A stretch of 64,000 bases of DNA, taken from positions 145,018,731 through 145,082,730 of the forward strand of contig NC_081180.1 in assembly GCF_029867415.1 (NCBI RefSeq). The letters are read 5' to 3'. The DNA comes from Vicia villosa (taxonomy: Eukaryota > Streptophyta > Magnoliopsida > Fabales > Fabaceae). This document shows, piece by piece, positions 40,216 to 51,622 of this stretch. A program made the position numbers and the translations under genes. A model generated the notes under the pieces. The model was not told the origin of the DNA and ran no database searches. It saw nothing but the letters and a program-made list of their open reading frames with translations. Positions within the stretch are counted from its first letter, which is position 1. Each line of letters starts with the position of its first letter.

Positions 40216-42403
40216 GTAACACCCTATTTTTATTAGATTTTATTTAGTTAAGATTATTTGATGTTTGATAATTGTTTGTGTGTTTTATTTAATTATTGTT
40301 TGGAGTGATAATTAATTAATTATGTGCTATTATGTTAATTTAGCTATTTGAGTAATTAGTAGAATAATAAGATAATAGCTAATGGGCCTAATTTAGTTAA
40401 AAATAATAGTTGGATGGGTTAAGCCCAATTATGTGATAAAGATAGTAAAAGAGAAATTAGGTTAGTTCTCATAACATTCATTTTGGAGAAAGAGTAGAAG
40501 AGAGAAGAGAAGAGGATTGTGAGATTCTTGAAGATTGGAGGAGTTTGAATAGAGGTAAGGGTTAGAATCCAAATTCTTATAGGATTGCATGATTGGGTAA
40601 TGTTATGTATGCTTTGTATGCAATCTCTTCATCTTTCAATTTCATGAAATGTTAAATGTTAGGGTTTATGAGAAATCAATGTGATTTGTGGATTGTTCAT
40701 GTTTAATGTGTTACATGGATGACCCATAGTTAGAAAAATGAATAGGAACCCATAATACATGATAACTTTCGGTTGGAATGAGTTTTGTTGGGTTAGAATC
40801 AGATTTGGTATGGTGTTGGGATGCTGAAAATGCATCAGCATTTTCTGGTTCTGGTGTAGAGTGTCGGGTGAGCGAGTTGCTTCTTCGGGCAAGCCAGCAC
40901 TCACATGGTTCCTCCGGGCGAGTCGAGCGGGCGAGCGAAGGTTTTTGTGACCAAGTTACTGCCTTGGAGCGCCGGGAGAAGGATTTCTTCTGCCGGGCGA
41001 AAATGCCCTGTTTTGTGAAAATTTAAATGATCATAACTTTTGATCCGTAACTCCATTTTATGTGTCGTTTGAAGCGTTAGGAATTTATTATGATGTTCTA
41101 CATGATAGTATAGGATTTATTTGCACTTGATTAATTAATTTTTATGTAATTATGAGAAATAACATGTAATTATCTTATGTGCATTATGTTTTGATATGTG
41201 ATAAATAGCAATTGTTGGAATACTTTGTGGAGATATATTCATGATGTTTGTGATTGGATATATGATTATTGTTATGCCTTGTTGAATTTGTTATTTTGGT
41301 GTGTGAATCTTGTACAATTGGTGGATAATTCAATGTATGAATTATTGAGGTATACGGTATGTTAAGATTTCTGTGAATAATCTTAATTGCATATGTATTG
41401 AGATAATTGTACATGCATTCATGGTTGGCTTTGAAATATAGGCGGTGAAAATTTGGGTTCACATGTTGGCTTGGATTCTAGAGGTAGAATCGGGAGCGGT
41501 GAAACTTTGGGTTCATAAGATAGACGTTGATCCTTAATTGGAAATAGGCGTGTTAGCTTTGATATTGTCCGGATTGGAAGCGTGGCTTGGATTCTAGATA
41601 TTGAATTGGAAAGCGGTGAAACATTGGGTTCACATGGTACCACATGAATTGAGTCACATTTGTTACATTCGAGTCACATTGTGTGCTATGTGATTGCCTT
41701 GTATACTTGTGATTTGTTTTGGTGTGATAATTGGTATATGATATATGAATTGCCTAATTGAGAAGTGTGATGAATTGTGAAATGTATGCTTGTTTATGAT
41801 GCATTTCCCATTATTATGTTTTCTATAATAATTTGAATTCTCACCCTTCTGTTTGAATGTTGCCCTTTGTTGGTAACGTGCAAGTTCAGACGAATAGTAG
41901 TTTGTCCGAGGATTTAGCCTAGGAGCTCCTGAGTTTGTTATTTGATTAGGTAGTGAGTCGATGCTCTGGTCATGTAACACTAGGTTAGGATTAATGGTGT
42001 TGAATTCATGTTTTATTCGGATTTGTATCTTGATACTACCTTACGATTTCGTATGATGTTTATTGTTATTGTGAGAGGCCTTAGTGCCAAGTATTTTGGA
42101 TATGATGTTATGATTTCGTCTTGGATATTATTGTGATATGATCATGGTATGGGACATGGATTATTATGAAATTCATGAGTATTCGTTATTTCTGTTGTGT
42201 ATGCATATTCTTAATGAATCATGTTAAGTAGAATGTGTTATTATAATGACCAGATGAATTGTATAGTTATGGATGTATGATTGTTGGTTTTTAAAAGCTT
42301 TTAGTTTTTGAAAACGTCGTTGTGACGCCCCTTGTTTATATACATGTTTACTCTGAATATTGGTAGATTATTATAATTTGGGGTATTAGAAAGAGGTGTT
42401 ACA
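40216..42403 (+). mobile_element. Solo LTR, 2.2 kb (gypsy-type)
   Basis: Starts TGTAACACCCTATTTTT and ends AGGTGTTACA, flanked by the 5-bp duplication CAGGT (40211-40215, 42404-42408). No internal domain is present, so it is the product of LTR-LTR recombination. It holds three copies of a GCGGTGAAAC-TTGGGTTCA motif (near 41440, 41495, 41612). Ends and internal words resemble the chromovirus-type LTR at 58474, so a Tekay/Del-like family is likely (inference). Orientation follows that comparison. Confidence 0.88.
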
Positions 42404-42593
42404 CAGGTACTTGGATGGTGGAGCTAGGTATAGGTATCCGCGTCTAAATTTTTTGTCATAGTATAGGGATCTTTGATTCTATCATAAAGGAAACTATAGT
42501 AAATCCAGTGTAAAAGTTTCCTTTAGAACAAGTTCTAATTTTATCGACAAAGTGGAAGCAAAAGAGATAGTGAGCTCAAGCTATAATGGAAGT
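42404..42593. other. Flank between solo LTR and Ogre-like sequence
   Basis: Continuation of the sequence into which the solo LTR inserted; nothing recognisable. Confidence 0.4.
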
Positions 42594-44547
42594 TGTTATA
42601 CCCCAAAATTTGCCCACATCTTTTTCAAAAAAGAAGGCAACAGACTTCTGTCTAAAAATTAGGAGTTTCATATAATCTTGGATTTTATTTCATAAATATC
42701 CTGATTTCATGAATACTTGGTTTTTAGAATTTTTTTTCTTATACGGTATTTTGGTTCGCTGTTGAATTTATTTTTACGCAAACGCCAATTACTGTTTATC
42801 ACTTCACACACGCTATCTATTTGAGATTTATTTACGGATAAATAGTACTGACGCAATTGGTACAGAATTTATTTTGCAGGCGCAGAGTCCGGAGTTTCAG
42901 ACTGTACTGGTAACAATTAAATTATTATTGTTTCCCACTAATTTTGGTACTATATTCTATTATTTTCAAAATCTCTTTCTTTCTTTTCAAATCTCTTTCT
43001 TTCAAATCAAATCCTAAATTTATTCTACACATTTCTCTTTTCAAACACTAACATACACTTTCTTTCAAATTCTACTACCACTCAAATTTTCCTTTTTTGT
43101 ACGGAATCACGTCATTCCCCAACGTCTCTATCCTTCTTTTCATTCTATAAATACCTCTCTTTTTTTTCCATAAAATCTCACATCAAATTTCATTCAATCT
43201 CTCAAATTTCTACCTCATATCTATTTTCTCTTCTTCCCCGGCAAAAAATGGCAAAGTGGATGGAGACACTTTTTCTTATAGTCATCACCATTGCTACGGT
43301 GATCATGTCCTTCTTCTATCTGCATAGTCCTGAAAAATGCGGACCTGCGATGGTTACACTTCCGATCATCTATTTTCTGTTGGTCATAGCATGGATTATT
43401 AATCGTCATATGTAAACTTTGTCGTATCTTCTGTTTTTAGAATGTACTGTTCTTTATATTTACCGTGCTGTTTACTACGTTTTGTTTAGGTAATATTTGT
43501 AATGTCAGTATTAAGTATTACACTATCTATTATATCGTCATTTAACTAGTAAGATAATATTATATGTGTTTATTGCTAGTTAAAATATTTATTTTTTCTG
43601 TGCATTAAATCCTTTCAGTCTTATTATTGACGGTAATTTTGTTCTCGTACAGTGTACTTTAATTATTTATTATGTTTGTGTTTTTCTAACAAATCATGTA
43701 AATAATTTCTCACCATTAACACAACAAAAACAAAAAGAAAAATTAACTTTAACTGTTGAATTTTCACTTTAACTGTTACGTTAATACCCGAACAGCCAGT
43801 TAACTGTCAAACCCGGTGACAGCACGTTTCTCCGTGTTTTGTACCATCAATCAAATCCATCTTTCACACTTCAAAATTCCAAGATTTTTGTCCTAGAAGT
43901 CTTCTGACAATCACAAGATCAGCAAAGACTCAGCACTGCACAAAAATCAGGTACGCTCGACTGTCTCCTACACAAACAGTCCCTAACTAGGGTTTTTGTT
44001 TTTTTTAGGAGAACAAGTTTTTTGAGACTTCAAATGGATTTCATGTACCTCCATATGTCTCAAAGTACCACCAGAAAAATTTTCAAACTTCGATTCGCTC
44101 GGACGCGCAATCGACAGCTCAAACAGTCAACAGACGACTCGTACGATCAAAAAGTCAACAGACAGTCAAAAATAAATTTTTTTGTCAACATCCATATTTT
44201 GTCAAAGGATTTATCATTTGACTAGTGGTTGATCAAAATTCATCAAGACATTCTTCCTAAGCGTTATTCAAAGTCTAAGCTTCTTCGCATCATCCTTCGA
44301 TACACCCTATCCAAAGACCTCTTCAGGTAGTCTTATGTAAGACATTACTTCCTCTCTCCTCAGATACAATCAAATGATCTAGGTCTGAAAAGCATATGCT
44401 TTAGACAAGTATCCTGTCAAACAACTGGATGGCATCTATGAGCCCATCTCCCACAGAACTCTTTCCCTACGCAAGCAAATTTCAGGGCATTTCAGTGTCC
44501 AATCATCTTCTACCTCTTCAGGTTTAAGAAGATTGAACAGGGGCAGC
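42594..44547 (+). mobile_element. Ogre-like fragment (LTR start and 3' end with polypurine tract)
   Basis: Starts with an LTR-like TGTTATACCCCAAAATTTGC, nearly the same as the true LTR start at 44548. It ends AAGATTGAACAGGGGCAGC, a polypurine tract abutting that LTR, as at the 3' end of Ogre elements. Between them no pol is present; the content is AT-rich non-coding sequence with a TATA-like region near 43140. It appears to be a heavily deleted Ogre relative. Confidence 0.55.
44530..44547 (+). other. Polypurine tract before the Ogre LTR
   Basis: GAACAGGGGCAGC immediately precedes TGTCATACCCC. A polypurine tract belongs before a 3' LTR, yet this LTR is followed by a primer-binding site. Confidence 0.7.
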
Positions 44548-44752
44548 TGTCATACCCCAAAATTTGACCGCCTTAACCCTAACTTTTAAATAATTTTTAA
44601 CTTTGGTTTTATAAGTTTTTATTAAATTTTACTAACCTTTTAACAGTGACTTATTTTGCTTATTTAAAAATATATAATAATTTATTTTAAATTAGTTGTT
44701 TTTTTTAAATAATTAATATCTGTTTGACAGTCCTATGCTTTCAAGTTTCCTT

Positions 44753-44835
44753 TCATTTCAAACAAATGAGTCATCACAATTGGTAAAGAGATAAAAATTT
44801 GCAAGTACAAGGTCTTGTGTTCGAATCCTACCTTT
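44753..44835 (+). repeat. tRNA-like segment in the Ogre LTR (first)
   Basis: A D-arm-like TCACAATTGGTAAAG followed about 40 bp later by a B-box-like TGTTCGAATCC (44818-44828). No acceptor stem is obvious, so it is probably a tRNA- or SINE-derived relic. Confidence 0.45.
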
Positions 44836-46129
44836 CTCCTCTTTAATATATATTTTTATTTTTGATTTTTGTCTTATTTCTAAATTTTCTCTATTTTAAT
44901 TTTTTTTTTTAACTTGTGTTACTTTTATTATTATTTCTAACTTTTCTCTATTTTAATTCATTTTTCACTTGTGTTACTTTAATTAATATTAGGCTTAGAT
45001 TTTTAATATTATCTTTGATTTATATCATTATACTTTTTGCTGTGAAAATGTTATTCCTTAATATTAGTTGAAATAGAACTTTTAGTTTTAGTATAAGTTT
45101 TATTATTAGGTTCTAACATTAATTTCTTGGTTATAACTAATATTTAGAATTAGTATTTTTTATTTTTAGGATAGAATCACGTTGTACCTTTTGCTGTACT
45201 ATTTTTTTTAGTTATACTTTTTATTGTGAATAGTATCAAAAACATATCCTCCATTAATCACAAATGTGGATAGAATCAAATTTTCCCAAATACATGGTGA
45301 ATTAGGAGATACACCGCAAAAATGTTGTTCCAATTCAAAAGCTATTACAATTCTAAAAAAAAAATAATATAATCCTTCCAAAACTGTTTCAATCAAGCAT
45401 AATACCGAATCAATCTGAGTTTAATACAGTTTTTCAGTATAAAAAGGGGATAAATTTCACATAAGGGGGGATTTTTGGACAAGGTTTTGCAGCCAAAAGG
45501 ACGATGAACGAAACTCCAATTTTTCTATGAAAGTTGAGATTTTCGGTTTTGGATTCGTGGCCATTCTCAAAGGGTTTCGAAGGTCCCTTCACACTCCCCA
45601 AAGGCTCCTGAAGCAATCCAGGCCATTACCAAGGCTTGCAGCCCCAAGTATCACGGTTTTCACCGTTTTCGGTTTGTCCATATTTTTTATTTTTTAATTG
45701 TGAACATTTACGTATCATGAGTTTGTTTTGATGATGTACTCGTGTTTATATTGATGCCACAAAGCTTTCTGTTTTGTTTAATTCTCGTTTCGTTGCAAAT
45801 ATAATGTTTCACCATTGTTAGGGTTGTGAAGCTTGGATTTGGGAACATTGGGTTAGAGACAAAATTGGACGAAATTATAGGTTTCATTGAATTCGTGAGT
45901 TGATGTATATTTAATCCGGGCTATTGGTTTGTGTTTAGTGTTGATGATTTGCAGGTTTAATTAATGGAGGTTTATGGCAACACACATAAACCGTTGCCAA
46001 AGGTTCTCAAGTTGCAGAAAAATACGTGGGGAAGATGAAGAATGGCTGGGCGCGGGACCTGCTGGTTCAAATTTTCTAAAATTATTATTTTATATTACTT
46101 AATGGAAGTATTATATGAACAGCTAGCGA

Positions 46130-46196
46130 ACACAGCTTGAGTGGCCATAAGCGTTTGAAGTCTTGTGGTAAGACGTGGGTTCGATTCCCACTGGAG
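46130..46196 (+). repeat. tRNA-like segment in the Ogre LTR (second)
   Basis: A-box-like AGCTTGAGTGG (46134-46144) and an exact B box GGTTCGATTCC (46178-46188) inside GTGGGTTCGATTCCCAC, a good T-arm hairpin. Spacing is tRNA-like. The 5' and 3' ends do not obviously pair into an acceptor stem. Confidence 0.5.
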
Positions 46197-48198
46197 GTAA
46201 ATTTTTATTCAATTTTCTTGAGAAGTGAACAAGATGATCCACCGCGCGCATCCTCATCACGCGCGCGTTGTACCCTCACTCATGCACCGTTAGATCTCCC
46301 CAAGATCAGATCCTACGCGCCTGGATGTAGCAGTCCACCATGGATATCCTAGCCTATGCCACACATAATCAAAAACCAGGTTTTTTTATATATATTTATT
46401 TATTTTTATTATTTAAGTATTTAGATTAATTAATAATTAATTCTATTTGATTTAGTTAATTTATTTAAATTAGGGTTAGAATATATGATTAGGATTAGGT
46501 TAATGACTAGGATTAGAATATTTTTCCGATTATTTCGATTATATCGATTTAATTTATTTAATTAATTTAACTATAAAAATCACAAAAAACCCTAGAAAGG
46601 CTATCAAATATTAGGGTTTGTCCCAATCCCATTGGCCGGTGGCCAAAGTATTAGCATTAGGGTTTTTCTAACCGACTTAGGTTTTAGCCAAACAATTTTA
46701 GAATTTTATTCGCTTCGATTAAATTAATTGATCGCGGTGGGTAATAATCAATCCTTTAAATAATTAAATATAAATTAAAATAATATTTATTTTGCTAAAT
46801 GGTTTTAACCAAATCTATTGGTTACGATGATTAGCATTTTCCCTTTATCAAATTCGTTATTATTTGTAATCGAATCTATCGATTATGAGGAGTAACGATA
46901 ATTTAAAATACACACATTTGCTATTCGTGGTAATCGAATCTATCGATTATAGTGGTTAGCAATCCTCTCTTTAACCTGTTAGCCTTGGTAATCAAACCTA
47001 TTGATTATCGCAACTAATGGTAACAAATAAAAATCAGGGTTGTACGCCCAAACACTAAAACATCTAAAATACACTAAACCACGACACTACAGATTTTCAT
47101 CTCTTCAATACTGCGATGTTCAAACTACGATAAGGTAATTCAAAATACCTTCGAACTTCGCATTTCAAAAAAACTACGATAAGCCATTCAAAAAGCCTTC
47201 AAACACCTCCATAACAAATTCAAGGGCGTACAACCCTTCCCCGAACTACGTTGACTCTGATTCTCCATAAGGAGATACGTAGGCACTTGGCAACAAGGCG
47301 AGTCCCCCTCTTCCAAAATTTAATCATGTTCAAATAATTAGCCTTTAACTCTATTTATTGTCTGTCATCTTTCTTTATGTTTTGCCATAACCCTTATCTT
47401 TGCAATGTTAACCTTTAGGAAAGGGTTGAGGGTGCCTAACACCTTCCCTCGACCTGAATATAGTATCTTACCCCGATCTCTATACTGCGTAGGGTTTCCT
47501 ATTCGCCCTTCAGAATAGGTGGCGACTCTCTAAACTATAAATTTTTAGGCAGGTTGCTACATTAGGGTAATCCCTCTTTTACTCTTTACAAAATCAAAAA
47601 TCAAATTCTACTGTTTCAAATACGAATTCAAACTTTTGTTTACATCTGATAAAAGGAGAATTTTCTAAAAGAATTAGGAAAAGACCTTATAAATGTAGGA
47701 TAGACCTCATAATTTCTTGCTCAAATCAAAACAACAAATGTCTCACATATTCACCGTTTTTCAAAACAAAACTTTCAAAAAAGACAATACTTGGTATATA
47801 TCCAAACAAGGATCATTACGAAGTTAAAGATCTTTTTTGAAAACATCTTTCGAAAAACAAAACACTTTGTATACATCCGCACAAGGATCATTACAAAGTT
47901 AATTTGCAAAGGTATTTTAAAACCACATACAAGCATTTAAAGGCAAGACAAACGATTCAAAGAAGTGAGCCAAGCAACTAAGAGCCCATGGATAACCATG
48001 GATACAAAGGGTGCTAACACCTTCCCTTTGTATAACCTATCCCCTTACCCAAAATCTCTTAAAGGTCTTTTTCTGTTTCTTTTATAAACCTTTCCTTAAT
48101 TGGATAAAATAAAAGTCGGTGGCGACTCTCTGATTTTCACAACTCAAAAAGCAAAAGAAGAGTCAGTTTGCGTCTCACAAAACCGAGGGCGACAGAAC

Positions 48199-48216
48199 TG
48201 GCGACTCTGCTGGGGA
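48199..48216 (+). other. Primer-binding site of the Ogre element
   Basis: TGGCGACTCTGCTGGGGA, the tRNA-Arg-type site characteristic of Ogre elements, four bases after the LTR. Confidence 0.85.
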
Positions 48217-48879
48217 CTTCAAAAACAAAATGTTTTCAGAAAGGGATTACCTTAGAGATTAGGCCATTTCGATGTTTTCAATTGCTTGTCTTGTTTGCTT
48301 TATCTTTCAAAGGTTTGTTTGGGTATTTACTTGTGTAAAAGATTCTAACCCGAATCTCGAGATACCTTAAGTATGTGACAATAGACCAAGGAAACTGTAC
48401 GGCATGTACCGATACGGTTGATCTTGTAGTCACCGTTAGTGCGACACTTTGGTTTATACTGATGTCCCTTGAAAACGATCAAGGAGTATGTTAGGCTTCC
48501 GAAATGTCATTAAACACTAATTTGTCTTAGAACCTTTTAGTTGAACTTGACTTGTGGCCTATTAAGTGGCTAGCATTGAAATTGATCGAAGTTAGTTATC
48601 CTCGAGAAATATTTTGATCGGCCGCCCGAGTGCCGTATTAAGATATTGTCTCCAAGGATCATAGAACCCGAATACTATTCTAAGACAGGTTTTAACCAAC
48701 TCAACTTCAGTGGGGAGGGTATCACCTATCAAACTCATGCAAGCCTTTGAACCTAAGGCTATTGTTTGATTTGTTTGTGTGCCACATGTTTGACATCATG
48801 ACATCATAAGCATCATAAGCATATCATTTTTCACTAATCATTTCAAGGATCAAAGAGTTTACCTTTGTTGTTTCAGGCA
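48217..48879 (+). other. Ogre 5' untranslated leader
   Basis: About 660 bp between primer-binding site and ORF1 ATG without coding sequence. Confidence 0.7.
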
Positions 48880-50223
48880 ATGGCTCCCGCTACCAGAGAT
48901 TATGTCCGAATCAACATCTCAACAGTACCATCTGAGCTCAAGGACTTAATATCAGAATTTCCCGGAAATGCTCAATTCACTGAAAAGCATGGTCACCTAC
49001 TCCATTTGGTTACCTCAAAATTTGAAGAAGACATGATACGGGTTTTGTTCCAATTCTTTGATCCCGAACATCATTGTTTTACATTTCCTGATTACCAGTT
49101 AGTACCCACTTTGGAAGAGTTCTCTGAACTGATTGGGTTACCTGTTCGAGATCGATTACCTTTCACTGGTTTAGAAAAGATTCCAAAGCCAGAAATCATT
49201 GCTGCTGCCTTACATTTGCGAAAGTCAGAAATCGAGTCCAATTGGGAAACAAAGAGTGGAGTCGAGGGTTTGCTTGCTAAGTTCTTAATGGAAAAGGCTC
49301 GATTACTACTAAAAAACAGAAGTTACCTAGCTTTTGAAGAAGTTGTGGCTCTTTTGATTTATGGGTTGGTTTTATTCCCTAATCCCGACCATTTCATAAG
49401 TGTGCATGCTATCAACATTTTCTTAACCCGCAATCCGGTGCCTACTTTGCTGGGAGACATCCTACATTCTCTACACACTCGTACCATGAAAAAACGAGGA
49501 ACTCTTATGTGTTGTGTACCAATACTGGCTAGATGGTTTACCTTACACCTTCCCTGATCAGTGTTGAGAAACGAACAAAGGATGCAATGGTCTCGTAGAA
49601 TCATGTCTTTATCTCATTCAGATATCCGGTGGAACAACTTCTTTCAAAGATACATCACTCTTATTGACCATTATGGGGAGTACCCTAATGTGCCACTCCT
49701 TGGCATTAAGGGAGGCATCACCTACAATCCCTCTTTAGCTTTACGCCAATTCGGATATGCACGAAGTAACGGTCCTCATGACATGATTATCCGTGGCATT
49801 GTGTTCGACTACGAAGATGATTCCCAAAGGTATCGACGAAGGTTTATACATGCTTGGGGCAGTGTCTACAAAGTAGAAAGCAAGACTTTAGGACAGTGGA
49901 ATTCAATTCCCATGGAACCTTACCTCAAATGGGTGCGTGCCCGTGCACAAAAGTTAATCATGCCATATCCCACTATCCTACCTATGACTATTGAACCAGG
50001 AGTCGAAGGGGAGGAACCTCGAGTTATTCTACATCCGGACATGCCAACTGACCTGGAAGAGTTGCAGAAATCTTGGGTTCAGCTAAAAGAGGAAAGAGAC
50101 ACCTTCAAAGCATACTGTCAAGACTATGAGGGAAAAGTGTTGGAGCTCACCAAACAACTCCAAGAAGAACAGCAGATCAACACATTCCTGGGTGCAAAGA
50201 GAAAGCGTCCATGGGAGACCTGA
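48880..50223 (+). pseudogene. Ogre ORF1 (function unknown), one nonsense codon
   Basis: An extra ORF upstream of gag is the hallmark of Ogre elements. The first ATG gives MAPATRDYVRINIS; recognisable parts are FTFPDYQLVPTLEEFSELIG, ALLIYGLVLFPN and, after the break, SHSDIRWNNFFQRYITLIDH and GGITYNPSLALRQFGYA, with a C-terminal coiled coil (KSWVQLKEERDTFKAYCQDY). The domain resembles the plant DUF7745 family. A single TGA at 49555-49557 interrupts the frame, likely CGA to TGA (Arg), a methylated-CpG-type change. About 447 codons in all. Role in the element is not known. Confidence 0.85.
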
Positions 50224-50472
50224 GGGATCCTTCACTTTCTTTATTTTCTGTTTTGTAAGCCCGAATGAGGCAAAGAAAAAAGAGAAAAAGAAAAAAAAAA
50301 AAGAAGAAATAAAATGTTTGACTAATAAATGTTTGTTTTTTTCTTTCTTTTTAACAAATCTAAACTCTAAGATCCTTGAAAACATTGCATATGCATCTCA
50401 TTCATAAACATTGCATAACAGGTTCGCATAACGGATTTCTCATCTTCTCACTGTTTATTACAGTTAGAAAGG
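50224..50472 (+). other. Spacer between Ogre ORF1 and gag
   Basis: Contains an A-rich run (50276-50313) and no coding sequence. Confidence 0.6.
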
Positions 50473-51622
50473 ATGGAATCTGAAGCAAGCATCAAAAATC
50501 TTGAAGTACAAAATGCCCAAGTTCAAGTAGCAATTCTGGAGCTAGCAAAAGGGCAACAGGAACTGAAAGCCCCGATGATCAAGAAAAAGAAAAAGCCCAA
50601 GGGATCTGTAGGTTTGAGCCACCTCGTGTGAAAAGTCAAAATCCCAGCCAGGAGGCCTAAAAATGCGCCAATCCCTGAAGAGGTCGGTGAAGATGACCAA
50701 GGGGACAATCACAGTAATCAGGGTTCTGCCAAACCTGACGAAGAAGATTATCATTCCGAAGACGAAGAGGGTGATGATAAATACCAGCAGTTGGAAGAAC
50801 GCATGAAAGCCATGGAGATACAGAAAATACCTGGTTTAGACTTCGACGACCTTGGACTTGTCTCAGATATTGTTATCCCTCCAAAGTTCAAAGTTCCTGT
50901 CTTTGCAAAGTATGATGGAGTCTCTTGCCCAAAGTTGCATCTAAGGTCCTATGTGAGGAAGATATTACCTCATACGGCAGATAACAAATTATGGATTCAT
51001 TTTTTCCAGGAAAGTCTGTCAGGTACTCAACTCGAATGGTACTACCAACTGGAAAGTACAAAAGTTCACACCTGGGGAGACCTGGCTGCTGCTTTCTATA
51101 AACAGTATCAATACAATGCTGACCTTGCACCAACTCATACTCAATTACGAGGCATGACCATGGCACCAAAAGAAAGTTTCAAAGAATATGCGCAAAAGTG
51201 GAGAGATCTAGCTGGAAGGGTTCAACCACCCTTATCTGATCGCGAGCTAGTTGACATGTTCATGGGCACTTTAACTGGCCCGTTCTATAGTCATTTGCTG
51301 GGAAGCTCATCATCAGGTTTCACTGACCTGATACTGACTGGAGAGCGTGTCGAAAGTGGCATTCGAAATGGAAAAATTCAAGTAGGTTCTTCCTCTGGTA
51401 CTGCAAAGAGACCCATTGGTGGGAAAAATGAGGTCAATACAATGCAAAATCAGAAAAGTCGCAAAAGTGAACATCACCAATCTATAGGGGCTGTCTTGAT
51501 CTCTGCATCTGCACCTCAAAAAGATCAATCGCCGAAGTATACGCGTCGACCCGACGCACCGAGAAGGAATTTCACTAAAATCAATATGCCAATCTCTCAA
51601 GCATTGCAACACTTGTTAAAGG
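50473..51622 (+). pseudogene. Ogre gag, one nonsense codon and cut by a Copia insertion
   Basis: Starts MESEASIKNLEVQNAQVQVA (coiled coil). TGA at 50629-50631 breaks the frame after SHLV; it then continues open from before LEERMKAMEIQKIPGLDFDD. Gag core: PVFAKYDGVSCPKLHLRSYV, WIHFFQESLSGTQLEWYYQL, TWGDLAAAFYKQYQYN and MAPKESFKEYAQKWRDLAGR, typical of Tat/Ogre retrotrans_gag. Shortly after NMPISQALQHLLK the sequence changes into the LTR of a SIRE-like Copia element, so the C-terminal gag and all of pol are absent from this window. Confidence 0.88.

Larger units (their letters stand above)
44548..48194 (+). repeat. Ogre-type LTR, about 3.65 kb
   Basis: Starts TGTCATACCCCAAAATTTG and ends GAGGGCGACA, followed four bases later by the primer-binding site. 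It contains tRNA-like segments (44765-44830, 46130-46195), four spaced copies of an AATC-ATC-ATT motif (46805-47008), and a duplicated block with CTAACACCTTCCCT and GGTGGCGACTCTCT (47425-47535 and 48005-48135). Legume Ogre LTRs are unusually long, which fits. Confidence 0.8.

Noticed and set aside
46130..46196. A functional tRNA gene
   Set aside because: A and B boxes and a T-arm are visible, but no acceptor stem pairing or anticodon arm could be confirmed. Kept only as a tRNA-like segment.
51614..51622. A 5-bp target duplication for the SIRE-like element
   Set aside because: Its right end is not in the window, and the left junction is ambiguous by nine bases, so no duplication can be claimed.
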